Below the pieces are notes generated by a model. The model was not told the DNA's origin. It was given only the letters and a program-made list of their open reading frames with translations, and did not search any database. From Dickeya fangzhongdai (GTDB lineage: Bacteria; Pseudomonadota; Gammaproteobacteria; Enterobacterales; Enterobacteriaceae): 64,000 bases of DNA. Below, in pieces: positions 18,785 through 27,748 of this stretch. A program made the position numbers and the translations under genes. Every line of letters starts with the position of its first letter. Within the stretch, counting starts at the first letter, position 1. Where the stretch lies: contig NZ_CP025003.1 in assembly GCF_002812485.1 (NCBI RefSeq), forward strand, positions 3,286,001 through 3,350,000. Reading direction: 5' to 3'.

Positions 18785-18833
18785 GCCGTCCTGCACGTAC
18801 TGAATGGGCTGGTAGCCTATAACCCACTAACGT

Positions 18834-19862
18834 TCAGCAAATCCTTGGCATGGGCTCGCTGTGGGGTAAATCCAGCAGCCGAGAGGCGCCGAACACGCCG
18901 CACAGGCGCACCTGTTTTTTATCGGTGACGCTGCCGATAACCGCGGCATCTCGCCCCAGCGGATGCGACCGCAAGGCGTCCAGCACCCGGTTTTCCGCCT
19001 CCGGCGACACCGCCAGCACCAGTTTGCCTTCGTTGGCGAAATTCAGCGCCTCCAGCCCCAGCAGTTCGCAGATACCGCGCACCGCCGGTTTGACCGGCAA
19101 GGCGCTCTCCTGCACTTCCATACCGCAGCCGCTGGCCTGCGCGAATTCATGCAGGATCGCCGTCACCCCGCCGCGGGTGGCGTCACGCAGGGCGCGAACG
19201 CCGTCAATCTGACGCAGCGGCGCAATCAGCGGCGTCAGTACTGCGCAATCGCTGGTCAGCTCCGCTTCCAGCCCCAGCTTCTCACGCAGATTCAGGATAG
19301 TGGCGCCATGATCCCCCAGCGTGCCGCTGACGATAAGACGATCGCCGGGACGGATTTCGCCAGTACCCCAACGCAGGTGGTGAGGAATCACGCCGATACC
19401 GGCGGTATTGATGAAAATCTTGTCCGCCGCGCCGCGCGGCACCACTTTAGTATCGCCGGTAACGATCTGGATCCCGGCGTCGCGGGCGGTCTGCGCCATT
19501 GAGGTGACAAGACGCAGCAACGTCTCACCCGCCAGCCCTTCTTCCAGAATAAAGCCGCAGGAGAGATAACGCGGCAGCGCGCCGCTCACCGCCAGATCGT
19601 TAACCGTGCCGCACACCGCCAGTTTGCCGATGTCGCCGCCGGGAAACTCGATCGGATCGATGACGTAGCTGTCGGTGGTGAACGCCAGCCGGTCGCCCTG
19701 CTCGCTTAATGCGGCCAGCGGCAAACGCGCCTGATCCTCGCGCTCCGCCAGCAACGGATTATCAAACGCCTGCAGAAACAATCCTTCGATCAGTTGCTGC
19801 ATCGCCTGCCCGCCGCTGCCGTGCGCCAGGGTAATCTCTTTGGGTAATAACGTGTTCTTCAT
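18834..19862 (-). CDS. hypE: Hydrogenase maturation protein HypE
   Basis: A 342-residue PurM/ThiL-like ATPase. It dehydrates the thiocarboxamide on its own C-terminal Cys to thiocyanate, giving the CN ligands of the active site. The glycine-rich start ITLAHGSGGQAMQQLI and the terminal PRIC, with the essential last-residue Cys, are both present. The ATG at 19862 overlaps the hypD stop (ATGA); the frame is open further upstream inside hypD, but that part is not HypE. It works with HypF, HypC and HypD. Confidence 0.97.
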   Translation of the reverse strand: MKNTLLPKEITLAHGSGGQAMQQLIEGLFLQAFDNPLLAEREDQARLPLAALSEQGDRLAFTTDSYVIDPIEFPGGDIGKLAVCGTVNDLAVSGALPRYLSCGFILEEGLAGETLLRLVTSMAQTARDAGIQIVTGDTKVVPRGAADKIFINTAGIGVIPHHLRWGTGEIRPGDRLIVSGTLGDHGATILNLREKLGLEAELTSDCAVLTPLIAPLRQIDGVRALRDATRGGVTAILHEFAQASGCGMEVQESALPVKPAVRGICELLGLEALNFANEGKLVLAVSPEAENRVLDALRSHPLGRDAAVIGSVTDKKQVRLCGVFGASRLLDLPHSEPMPRIC

Positions 19863-20977
19863 CAGGCGCACTCCCGGCGATACTGATAATAAGCGGCGCA
19901 GGCGCCTTCCGAGGACACCATCAGCGCGCCGATAGCGTTTTGCGGCGTGCAGCGCTGGCCGAACAGCGGGCAGTCGCCCGGTTTGCAACGCCCGGTGAGC
20001 ACCTCGCCGCAGCGCGACAACGGCTCGTCCGCCACCTGCTGTTGCTGCGGATTGAAGCGGCGCTCAGCGTCGAATTCGGCGTATTCCGCCCGCAGTTGCA
20101 TGCCGGAATCGGCGATTTCCCCCAACCCGCGCCACTCGCTGCTGGCTTTGGTTTCGAACACCTCCGCCATCGCCTGCTGCGCCAACGTGTTGCCGCTGTC
20201 CGGCACGATGCGGCGGTACTGGTTTTCCACCTCGCAGCGCTCGTCGTGCAGTTGCTGCACCAGCATCAGCAGCGCCTGCAGAATATCCAGCGGCTCGAAA
20301 CCGGTGACCACAAACGGCTTGTGAAACTGCTCGCACAACGGCTGATAGGGATAAGCGCCAATCACCATGCTGACGTGCCCCGGCGCCAGAAAGCCGTCGA
20401 TACGTAAATCCGGTTGTTCCAGCAGGCTTTTCAACGTCGGGATAATGGTGATGTGCTGGCAGAACAGCGAAAAATTACGGATACCGCGGCGTTTGGCCTG
20501 TTGCAGCGTCAACGCGGTGCTCGGCATGGTGGTTTCGAACCCCAGCCCGAAAAACACCACCTGCCGATCAGGAAACTGTTCCGCCAGCGCCAGCGCGTCC
20601 AGCGGCGAGTAGACTACCCGCACATCAGCGCCGTGGCGGCGAGCGTCCTGCAACGACCCGTTGCGGCCCGGCACCCGCATGGCGTCGCCGAAGGTGCAGA
20701 AAATCACCTCCGGACGGGCGGCGATCTCCAGACAGGCGTCAATCCGCCCCATCGGCAACACGCACACCGGGCAGCCCGGCCCGTGTACAAACTCGATTTC
20801 CGGCGGCAATAATCGGTCGATACCGAATTTAAAGATGGCGTGGGTATGTCCGCCGCACACTTCCATCAACTGCAACGGGCGCGTTTTCAGTTGCGGCATC
20901 GCGTCGACCAGCGCCTGAATGCGCTGCAACAACGCTTTCGCCAGCTCAGGATCGCGAAATTCATCAACGTACTGCAT
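19862..20977 (-). CDS. hypD: Hydrogenase maturation protein HypD
   Basis: A 371-residue iron-sulfur protein that with HypC forms the scaffold on which Fe(CN)2CO is assembled. The catalytic cysteines lie in [11 protein letters not shown] (Cys41) and [16 protein letters not shown] (Cys69/72). A C-terminal Cys cluster (about 325-360: [21 protein letters not shown]) holds the [4Fe-4S] centre. I chose the ATG at 20977 because GGAG lies 6 bases upstream and it fits the E. coli length; an in-frame ATG at 21004 is less likely. It overlaps hypC by 14 bases and hypE by ATGA. Confidence 0.96.
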   Translation of the reverse strand: MQYVDEFRDPELAKALLQRIQALVDAMPQLKTRPLQLMEVCGGHTHAIFKFGIDRLLPPEIEFVHGPGCPVCVLPMGRIDACLEIAARPEVIFCTFGDAMRVPGRNGSLQDARRHGADVRVVYSPLDALALAEQFPDRQVVFFGLGFETTMPSTALTLQQAKRRGIRNFSLFCQHITIIPTLKSLLEQPDLRIDGFLAPGHVSMVIGAYPYQPLCEQFHKPFVVTGFEPLDILQALLMLVQQLHDERCEVENQYRRIVPDSGNTLAQQAMAEVFETKASSEWRGLGEIADSGMQLRAEYAEFDAERRFNPQQQQVADEPLSRCGEVLTGRCKPGDCPLFGQRCTPQNAIGALMVSSEGACAAYYQYRRECA

Positions 20978-21251
20978 AAATGACTCCGGTTTGCCGTACT
21001 TCATCCAGTTCCAGCCCGACCGCCTGCATGGATTGCAACGCCGCCAGCGTCTCCTGCGCCTCCTGCTCGTCCAGCAGGCTCATGGCGAAGCCGACGTGCA
21101 CCAGCACCCACTGCCCCACCAGCGCCGCCGGGTCACCCTCGCATACCAGCGCGATGTTCACCTCGCGCTGTACGCCGCAGACATCCACCCGCGCCGGGTA
21201 ATGCAGATCCGGCCCAACCGCGACCACTTTTCCGGGAACGCCCAGGCACAT
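20964..21251 (-). CDS. hypC: Hydrogenase maturation chaperone HypC/HybG family
   Basis: A 95-residue chaperone of the HypC/HypG type. The mature N-terminus [10 protein letters not shown] contains the essential Cys2 that binds the iron precursor and the large-subunit apoprotein. The ATG at 21251 has AGGAG eight bases upstream. It is the only HypC-type gene in the cluster, so it must serve both the HypD complex and HybC, tasks divided between HypC and HybG in E. coli. It starts 2 bases after hypB ends. Confidence 0.95.
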   Translation of the reverse strand: MCLGVPGKVVAVGPDLHYPARVDVCGVQREVNIALVCEGDPAALVGQWVLVHVGFAMSLLDEQEAQETLAALQSMQAVGLELDEVRQTGVIYAVR

Positions 21252-21253
21252 GA

Positions 21254-22402
21254 TTAGGCTCCTGATAACAGCGACGGTTGTGAGGGCGTTTTCGCCAACT
21301 CGGTTCCCAGCAACTGTGCTTCCAGCCAGGCCAGCCACGCTTCCATCCCCTCGCCGGTGCGGGCGGACAGCGCAATCACCTCGATGTGCGGATTGACGCG
21401 GCGCGCATTGGCGACACAGGCTTCCAGATCAAAATCCAGATACGGCAGCAGGTCGATCTTGTTGATGATCATCAACGAAGCGGCGGCAAACATATGCGGG
21501 TATTTGAGCGGCTTGTCTTCCCCTTCGGTCACCGACAGCACCGCTATCTTGTGACGTTCGCCCAGATCGAAACCGGCCGGACACACCAGATTGCCGACGT
21601 TCTCGATAAACAGCAGGCTGTGCGCCGGCAGTTGCAGCCGATGCATGGCGTCATGCACCATTTGCGCATCCAGATGGCAGCCTTTGCCGGTGTTGACCTG
21701 AATCGCCGGGACGCCGGTAGCACGGATACGCTCGGCGTCGTTGGTGGTCTGCTGGTCGCCTTCAATCACCGCGCACGGCACCTGTTCACGCAGCAAATGC
21801 AGCGTGCTGGTCAACAACGTGGTTTTACCGGAGCCGGGGCTGGACACCAGATTCAACGCCAGAATCCGATCGGCGTCGAAATGCTCGCGGTTGTGCGCCG
21901 CCAGTTGATTGTTTTTGCTCAGCACATCCATCTCGATCTGCAACAGGCGCTGCTGACCAATGCCCGGCGCATGGGTGCCGGCCGCCCCTTGCCCATAGTG
22001 CAGATGCTGCTCTTGTTCCACCGGTTGAAAGCGCGCTTCCGGCTGGGCGTGTTCATGATGAGCATGCGAGTGCTCATCATGAGAGTGTGAGTGATCATGC
22101 GCACGACGCAACGCCAGCGGGCGTGACGCGCCGTGATAATGGTGATGCACATCGCCGTGGTGATAGTAGTAGTGGTGATGATGAATGATCACGCCAGGCG
22201 CGACCGACGCATCGTCATGGTGATGGTCATGTTCATGGTGATGCCCATCGTGATGGTGTTCATGGGGATGCGAGTGGACATGGTCATGACTGTGGCTATG
22301 TTCGTGGTGGTGATCGTGCGTATGGGGATGGTCGTGTGAATGGGTCGGCTCATCGCCTTCGATTCGACGCTCTCCCTCGCCACAACCGCATGTGGTACAC
22401 AT
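21254..22402 (-). CDS. hypB: Nickel-inserting GTPase HypB with long His-rich domain
   Basis: A 382-residue GTPase that inserts nickel into the hydrogenase large subunit. The N-terminal CTTCGCG high-affinity nickel site is intact. An exceptional His-rich stretch follows (residues 21-118) with about 44 histidines, mostly as HxH and HHH, interrupted by HHHHYYYHH. The C-terminal domain has the P-loop SSPGSGKTT, the metal-site GKGCHLDA and the GTPase motif NKID. E. coli HypB lacks the His stretch. It probably also stores nickel, as in other His-rich HypB proteins. Start at 22402 gives MCTTCGCG. Confidence 0.97.
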   Translation of the reverse strand: MCTTCGCGEGERRIEGDEPTHSHDHPHTHDHHHEHSHSHDHVHSHPHEHHHDGHHHEHDHHHDDASVAPGVIIHHHHYYYHHGDVHHHYHGASRPLALRRAHDHSHSHDEHSHAHHEHAQPEARFQPVEQEQHLHYGQGAAGTHAPGIGQQRLLQIEMDVLSKNNQLAAHNREHFDADRILALNLVSSPGSGKTTLLTSTLHLLREQVPCAVIEGDQQTTNDAERIRATGVPAIQVNTGKGCHLDAQMVHDAMHRLQLPAHSLLFIENVGNLVCPAGFDLGERHKIAVLSVTEGEDKPLKYPHMFAAASLMIINKIDLLPYLDFDLEACVANARRVNPHIEVIALSARTGEGMEAWLAWLEAQLLGTELAKTPSQPSLLSGA

Positions 22403-22468
22403 TGATACGACTCCTCCGGTCAACCAGACCGTTTTTTACTGATTGCACGCCGGCATGGCGACGGCGTG

Positions 22469-22810
22469 TTATTCAATCGCCAGTTGCTTCAGTTGCAGGC
22501 TGTCGCCGCTCTCGACCCGCAGGCTATGACTGCCGCAATGCGGGCAGCCGCTGTCGTGGTCGGCTACCTCTACCGCCTGACTACACTGCCAGCACCAGGC
22601 CTGCGCCGGGCGCACCGCCAGATGCAACTGGCAGCCTTCCGCCAGCGTTTGACGACAAACCGATTCAAAACAGAACCGCAACGCGCTCTCTTCGATGCAG
22701 GACAGCGCGCCGATCTCCAGCCAGACGCCGGTCACCCGCCGGGCACCATGCTGACGCGCCTGCTGCTCAATCAACTCCAGCGCGTTGTAGCACATGGAAA
22801 TTTCATGCAT
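22469..22810 (-). CDS. hypA: Nickel metallochaperone HypA/HybF family
   Basis: A 113-residue nickel chaperone that delivers Ni to the hydrogenase with HypB. The N-terminus MHEISMCYNALELI carries the nickel-binding His2, and two zinc pairs CWQC and CPHC lie at about 73-92. It takes the position that hybF has in the E. coli hyb operon and hypA in the hyp operon; only one copy is present. Start ATG at 22810, 4 bases from the hybE stop. Confidence 0.95.
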   Translation of the reverse strand: MHEISMCYNALELIEQQARQHGARRVTGVWLEIGALSCIEESALRFCFESVCRQTLAEGCQLHLAVRPAQAWCWQCSQAVEVADHDSGCPHCGSHSLRVESGDSLQLKQLAIE

Positions 22811-22814
22811 GCCG

Positions 22815-23366
22815 CTAACTCCGGTAACGACTGAACAGCACGCGACGGCTGAGGTTTGCGGGAGCGTCGGCGTCGCGCACCGGCAACGACAGCGCCATAC
22901 ACGCGCTTTGCTGCGCCAGTTGCAGCGCCTGCTCGGCGCCAAGCGCCGAGTCCAGCGGCGACATCAGCGAGCAGGACAGGTACTGCCGCCCGTCGTCACT
23001 CTCGCTGACGACAAACTTTACGCTGCCGCAGGGCAGCTCCAGCGCCAGCCGGGTGGAAAGCACGCGCCGGGGCCACTGCTGTCCTGGTCCCGGCAACACC
23101 AGCAGGCTGAGCATCCACGGCGTCAACAGGCAGCCGAACCACTGCTGTTCAAACAGGGTAAACCCACAGGCCCGCACCGGAATGCCATCGCGATAAAACG
23201 GCAACAGCCGCATCCGCTCTTGCGCGATACGGCTGAACTCAGCCTCCAGCCAGGCCACCGGACTCTGATCATGCCCCGCAATCCAGTCCGATTCTTTGCG
23301 CTCACCGGGTATTGCAGGCGGATTATTACTGCCGTCGAGTGCCGACGCGGAAAAAATGTCAGTCAC
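22815..23366 (-). CDS. hybE: Hydrogenase-2 chaperone HybE
   Basis: A 183-residue HybE/HupJ-type chaperone. It binds the Tat-signal-bearing small subunit HybO and coordinates its assembly with the large subunit. Conserved pieces are FTLFEQQWFGCLLTPWMLS, the PGP-Q-WP motif and YLSCSLMSPL. GTG at 23366 is preferred because AGGAGG ends 6 bases before it; another GTG lies just upstream at 23369. The first about 35 residues are longer and less conserved than in E. coli. It overlaps the end of hybD. Confidence 0.94.
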   Translation of the reverse strand: MTDIFSASALDGSNNPPAIPGERKESDWIAGHDQSPVAWLEAEFSRIAQERMRLLPFYRDGIPVRACGFTLFEQQWFGCLLTPWMLSLLVLPGPGQQWPRRVLSTRLALELPCGSVKFVVSESDDGRQYLSCSLMSPLDSALGAEQALQLAQQSACMALSLPVRDADAPANLSRRVLFSRYRS

Positions 23367-23859
23367 CACACACCTCCTGCGCGCTCTTCTCAGTTACCGC
23401 AACGCCGCTCTGGCGCAGCGCGGCGATGATGCGCTGCAACGCTGGTTCCAGCGCGCGGGTAACGGTATCGGACAGGCCGATGCCGGAATCGAGCGCTTCC
23501 GGCTCCACCCCCACCAGCGTTAGCTGGCGGGGAAACTCGCCGGTCAGTTGCAGCGCCATCAGCACATCGGCCAGCCCCAACTGGTGCGGGGAGATCTTGC
23601 GGGTAAACAGCGCCGGCACGTCACTGTCGCGCAGCACCGTCACACTGCCCGGCGCCTGACCGGTGAGCACGGCGTCGGCCACGATCAGGTGATCGCGCCC
23701 GGCCATGCATTCCATCAGTTCCATGCCGCAGGTGCCGCCGTCCACCACCTCAATGGCGGGCGTGCAGTCGAACCGCTGCTCCAGCCGTTCCACCAGCCGC
23801 ACCCCAACCCCTTCGTCACTCAGCAGGATATTGCCGATCCCCAGCACCAGTATGTTCAT
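23359..23859 (-). CDS. hybD: Hydrogenase-2 maturation endopeptidase HybD
   Basis: A 166-residue protease that removes the C-terminal tail of HybC after nickel insertion. The metal-sensing residues are in LGIGNILLSDEGVG (Glu17-type), VVDGGT (Asp) and SPHQLGLADVL (His), all conserved with E. coli HybD. The ATG at 23859 overlaps the hybC stop as ATGA; a GTG one codon earlier is also possible. Confidence 0.96.
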   Translation of the reverse strand: MNILVLGIGNILLSDEGVGVRLVERLEQRFDCTPAIEVVDGGTCGMELMECMAGRDHLIVADAVLTGQAPGSVTVLRDSDVPALFTRKISPHQLGLADVLMALQLTGEFPRQLTLVGVEPEALDSGIGLSDTVTRALEPALQRIIAALRQSGVAVTEKSAQEVCGD

Positions 23860-25565
23860 CACAGCACCTTCACCCGAGTCACTTCATTGCCGTTGACGGT
23901 ATCCACTACATGCACCGCGCAGGACATGCACGGGTCGAAGGAGTGGATGGTACGCACTACTTCCAGCGGCTTGTGCGGGTCGGCCACCGGCGTGCCCACC
24001 AGCGACTGCTCGTACGGGCCGGGCTTGTCGTCGCCGTTGCGCGGGCAGGAGGTCCAGGTGGACGGCACTACCGCCTGATAATTGGTGATCTTGCCGTTTT
24101 TGAACACGATCCAATGCGACAGCATGCCGCGCGGCATCTCCCCGAAGCCCACGCCGTGAAATTCGGTGTCCGGCGATAGATCCGGTTTGATGAAGGTCTG
24201 GTGATCGCCTTTGCCGATGTTGTCGACCAGCGCCTGCCACTGCTGCGCCAACGTATCTTTCAGCACGCAGCAGTGCACGGTACGGCCAATCACCCGGCCC
24301 AGCGTGGAGTGCAGGTGTTTCTCTTCCAGTTGATGGCCGCTGAGCGCTTTATAAGCGGCTTTTACCTGATCGAAATGCACCAGCGTGTCTTTATGCTTCG
24401 CGGCCAGACCGCACAGCAGCCAGGCCAGCGGCCCTACTTCTACGGTTTTGCCGTAGAAAGTCGGCGATTTTACCCACGAGTACTTGCCGTCTTCATGCCA
24501 GCCGGTGTAGTTAGGACGGGTCAACCCTTCCCACGGCGCCAGCGGCTGATCGTCCTGATACCAGGCGTGCTTGCCGCTCTCGCGGATGCCGTCGATCAGG
24601 AACTTGTCACTGTGGCTGGTGATCGGTCGGTAGCGCGACAGGTCGCTGTTTTCGATATACCCGCCCGCCAGCAGGAAACTGCCGTTTTTGTTGTCGGTCG
24701 GCAGTTCCGGCACGCTCAGGTAGTGATCGGCGCCGCGTCCCAGCGTCAGCCACTGCGGGTAGTGAGCGGCAATCACCGCGCAGTCCACCTTGTAGACCTG
24801 CTCGATAAAATCGCCCAGCCGATCGATAAAGCTTTTCACGTACATCAGCCGTTCCAGGTTGAGCACGCTCGGCGCGTCCAGATTGATCGGGTTCGCCACG
24901 CCGCCGACCGCCAGATTCTGGATGTGCGGCGATTTTCCGCCCAGAATCGCCACGATACGGTTGGCGTCGCGCTGGCATTCCAGCGCCTGCAGATAGTGGG
25001 CGACGGCGATCAGGTTTACTTCCGGCGGCAGCGACATCGCCGGGTGGCCCCAGTAGCCGTTGGCGAAAATCCCCAACTGGCCGCTGGCTACCAGATCTTT
25101 GAGTTTCTGCTGCACTTTGGTGAACTCGGCGGCGGTATTCAGCGGCCAGTCGGACAGCCCTTTGAGCAGCGCCGCCGCTTTCTGCGGATCGGCTTTCAGC
25201 GCCGAGGTCACATCCACCCAGTCGAGCGCCGACAGTTGATAGAAATGCACGATATGATCGTGGATGCTGTGCGCCGCCAGAATCAGGTTACGGATGTACT
25301 GGGCGTTGACCGGCACGTTCAGACCGAGCGCGTTCTCCACCGCGCGCACCGAGGCGATGGCGTGCACCGTGGTGCACACGCCGCAGATACGCTGCACGAT
25401 CATCCAGGCATCGCGCGGGTCGCGCCCTTTGACGATCTCTTCCATACCGCGCCACATGGTGCCGGATGACCAGGCTTTGGTGACCTTGCCGTTTTCAATT
25501 TCGCAATCAATGCGCAGATGCCCTTCGATACGGGTAATGGGATCAATGGTGATGCGTTGGCTCAT
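23859..25565 (-). CDS. hybC: Hydrogenase-2 large (nickel) subunit
   Basis: A 568-residue catalytic subunit of the membrane-bound, periplasm-facing uptake [NiFe]-hydrogenase that oxidises H2. The four Ni-Fe ligands are Cys61/Cys64 (RICGVCTTVH) and Cys546/Cys549 (DPCMSCAVH). Processing after His552 by HybD would release a 16-residue tail ending in VKVL. It has no Tat signal of its own and is exported with HybO. It overlaps the end of hybB by 23 bases. Hydrogenase-2 rather than -1 is shown by hybA/hybB being in the operon. Confidence 0.98.
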   Translation of the reverse strand: MSQRITIDPITRIEGHLRIDCEIENGKVTKAWSSGTMWRGMEEIVKGRDPRDAWMIVQRICGVCTTVHAIASVRAVENALGLNVPVNAQYIRNLILAAHSIHDHIVHFYQLSALDWVDVTSALKADPQKAAALLKGLSDWPLNTAAEFTKVQQKLKDLVASGQLGIFANGYWGHPAMSLPPEVNLIAVAHYLQALECQRDANRIVAILGGKSPHIQNLAVGGVANPINLDAPSVLNLERLMYVKSFIDRLGDFIEQVYKVDCAVIAAHYPQWLTLGRGADHYLSVPELPTDNKNGSFLLAGGYIENSDLSRYRPITSHSDKFLIDGIRESGKHAWYQDDQPLAPWEGLTRPNYTGWHEDGKYSWVKSPTFYGKTVEVGPLAWLLCGLAAKHKDTLVHFDQVKAAYKALSGHQLEEKHLHSTLGRVIGRTVHCCVLKDTLAQQWQALVDNIGKGDHQTFIKPDLSPDTEFHGVGFGEMPRGMLSHWIVFKNGKITNYQAVVPSTWTSCPRNGDDKPGPYEQSLVGTPVADPHKPLEVVRTIHSFDPCMSCAVHVVDTVNGNEVTRVKVL

Positions 25566-26742
25566 GCTTTACCTCAGCCTGATGATGCGTATGTTCGCCT
25601 TTCAGCGCGGGCAGTACCGGCAGCAGGCGGATTAACAAGATGTAGGCGCAGACCTCAATGGCGACGAAGCCAATGGAAATCAGGATCTCCTGCGCTTTGG
25701 GGAAGTAGTGGTAGCCGTTGCCCGGATTGAACGCCAGCAGCGAGTAACTCAGTCGCCACAGGGCTGCGCCGAACAACATGCTGAGCGCGCTGACGAACAG
25801 CCAGCGGGCGTCATGACGGCAACGTTTCAGCCGCAGAAGAACCAGCGGCAGCAGCATCAGACCGGCTTCGCACCAGAACATGACCGAAAACCGGTCGCCG
25901 GCGAACAGCAGCGCGGTTTTCTGGTGCCAGACGATCTCGCCGAAGCGCAGCACCACAAACAGCAGCACCAGCACGTGGGCCAGCCCGGTCAGCTTGCGAA
26001 ACAACGCCTGTTCGTCCGGCCCGCGCCCTTTCAGCCCGGCCTGCACCAGCGAGCCTTCGAAAATCACAATCGAGAAGCCCATGATGAACGCGGTCAGCAG
26101 CGACAACAGCGGCAGCAGTTCATAGCTCTGCCACAGCGGATGCACCTTATAGCCGGCGGCGATCATCAACGACCCCATCGACGACTGGTGCATGGTAGGC
26201 AGCAGCGCTCCCAGCGCAATGATGAAAAACATCACCTTATTGAGCCGTTTCAGCGACACTTTCCAGCCGAAGCGTTCCAGCACCACCGGCGCGAACTCCA
26301 GCGCCATCACCCCGATGTAGATGGTCATGCACACCGCGGTTTCGAACAGCACCGAGTTGGTATTGAAGTAGCCGGGAATGTAAAAGTACGGCAGGTTCCA
26401 GTAACGCCCAACGTCGATGGTGATCGACAACCCGCCCAGCGAATAGCCGAACAGGCTGGCGAGCAGCGCCGGGCGCACCAGCGGGTGGTATTCGCCGCGA
26501 TTGAACACGTACACCGCCCAGGCCAGCGCCCAGCCGCCGCAGGCTAAACCGGTGCCGACCAGCAGGTCGAAGGCGATCCAGATCCCCCACGGGTAGCCGC
26601 CGTTCAGATCCGCCACCGAGCCGATCCCCAGAAACAGACGTTTCACGATCAGGATCGCGCAAATCGCCACCAGCGGAGCCAGCAGCATTACGGGCCAGCT
26701 CACCAGCCGCCCGCCCAACGGACTTGCTTTATGCGCCGTCAT
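25543..26742 (-). CDS. hybB: Hydrogenase-2 membrane subunit HybB (NrfD/PsrC family)
   Basis: A 399-residue integral membrane protein with about ten helices that links the HybA iron-sulfur protein to the quinone pool. It lacks haem and belongs to the NrfD/PsrC group; the conserved [27 protein letters not shown] segment is near residues 45-75. The ATG at 26742 overlaps hybA by 14 bases and gives the family N-terminus ([11 protein letters not shown]). The longer open frame is antisense-like sequence within hybA. A His-rich tail ([15 protein letters not shown]) ends the protein. Confidence 0.96.
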   Translation of the reverse strand: MTAHKASPLGGRLVSWPVMLLAPLVAICAILIVKRLFLGIGSVADLNGGYPWGIWIAFDLLVGTGLACGGWALAWAVYVFNRGEYHPLVRPALLASLFGYSLGGLSITIDVGRYWNLPYFYIPGYFNTNSVLFETAVCMTIYIGVMALEFAPVVLERFGWKVSLKRLNKVMFFIIALGALLPTMHQSSMGSLMIAAGYKVHPLWQSYELLPLLSLLTAFIMGFSIVIFEGSLVQAGLKGRGPDEQALFRKLTGLAHVLVLLFVVLRFGEIVWHQKTALLFAGDRFSVMFWCEAGLMLLPLVLLRLKRCRHDARWLFVSALSMLFGAALWRLSYSLLAFNPGNGYHYFPKAQEILISIGFVAIEVCAYILLIRLLPVLPALKGEHTHHQAEVKHEPTHHH

Positions 26743-27745
26743 GAGGTTTCTCCTGTGAATCGTGCGTCTCTTCCCGCTCGGCGCGGGTATTGCGATGCAC
26801 CAGCACCGACAACCCGGCCAGCACCGCCAGCGGCAGCACCATCCCCTTGTACAAGGTATGCTGGATGTGCTCCGAACGCGCGCCGGTAGACAGCGAATCC
26901 AGCGTCGGCATCTCCAGGTTCTGGTACGGCACCCCGGCCAGCACCAGCACCTGCGTGCCGCCCGCTTCGTTCTCGCCATACACATAACGCTCGTAAGTCG
27001 GCACGGTGTGCAGGTAGGCGTCTTTACTACTCAGCGTCTGGCGCGGATAGGCGTACTCGTCGCCCGGCTTGAGCGCCAGCCGACGTTTCGCCTCATCCAG
27101 CAACTGCTCGCGGGTGCCGTAAATCACCGCGCCGGTCGGACAAACCTCTACGCACCCCGGCATGCCGCCCTTATCAAGCCGCGCCAGTTCCGGCTGGTTG
27201 CACAGCTCGCATTTGTGCAGCTTGCCGAGCGGGTTTTCATAGTCGTACTTCGGCACATTGAACGGACAGGCCACCATGCAGTAACGGCAGCCGGTACAGA
27301 CGCTGGCGTCGTAATGCACCACGCCGGTTTTCGGGTCTTTCTTCAGCGCCGAAACCGGGCACACCGACACGCAGTTGGGGTCGACGCAGTGCATGCACTG
27401 CTTCTTGATGTAGGCGTAGCCGTCTTGTACCTGATCCTTGTTTTTGCCGTCGCCGCTGCGCCATACCTGAATGATGTTGTTGGTATAGGGACTGAGCTTG
27501 TCGTTGTTGGACCAGGTCGCCGCGCCGCCGCTGTAGACCGAGCTATCCGGCTTATAGTCCAGCTTATTGACCTGCTGGCATTTGCTCACGCACGCCTGAC
27601 AGCCCACACACAGCGTGGAGTCGTACAGCATGCCGAGCGAACCGGGAATTGGCGGCCGGTTGGTGGCCGCCGCTTCAGTCGCCAGCGGCGTGCCCGCCAG
27701 CAACGCCCCGGCGGAAGCCAGCTTGAAAAAATTGCGTCTGTTCAC
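26729..27745 (-). CDS. hybA: Hydrogenase-2 ferredoxin-like subunit HybA
   Basis: A 338-residue Tat-exported iron-sulfur protein that passes electrons from HybO to HybB. The signal is [10 protein letters not shown] (residues 2-11). Four Cys clusters follow: [38 protein letters not shown] and [26 protein letters not shown]-terminal transmembrane helix (about 298-316) anchors it. It starts with GTG (27745), preceded by GGAGG, 3 bases after the hybO stop. Confidence 0.97.
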   Translation of the reverse strand: MNRRNFFKLASAGALLAGTPLATEAAATNRPPIPGSLGMLYDSTLCVGCQACVSKCQQVNKLDYKPDSSVYSGGAATWSNNDKLSPYTNNIIQVWRSGDGKNKDQVQDGYAYIKKQCMHCVDPNCVSVCPVSALKKDPKTGVVHYDASVCTGCRYCMVACPFNVPKYDYENPLGKLHKCELCNQPELARLDKGGMPGCVEVCPTGAVIYGTREQLLDEAKRRLALKPGDEYAYPRQTLSSKDAYLHTVPTYERYVYGENEAGGTQVLVLAGVPYQNLEMPTLDSLSTGARSEHIQHTLYKGMVLPLAVLAGLSVLVHRNTRAEREETHDSQEKPHDGA

Positions 27746-27748
27746 GGC

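Noticed and set aside
18413..18796. Minus-strand frame of 127 codons crossing repeat copy B, similar to frames 7666-7863 in copy A.
   Set aside because: Differences between copies are mostly amino-acid-changing and include a frame slip, whereas stem pairing is preserved, so structure and not protein seems selected.
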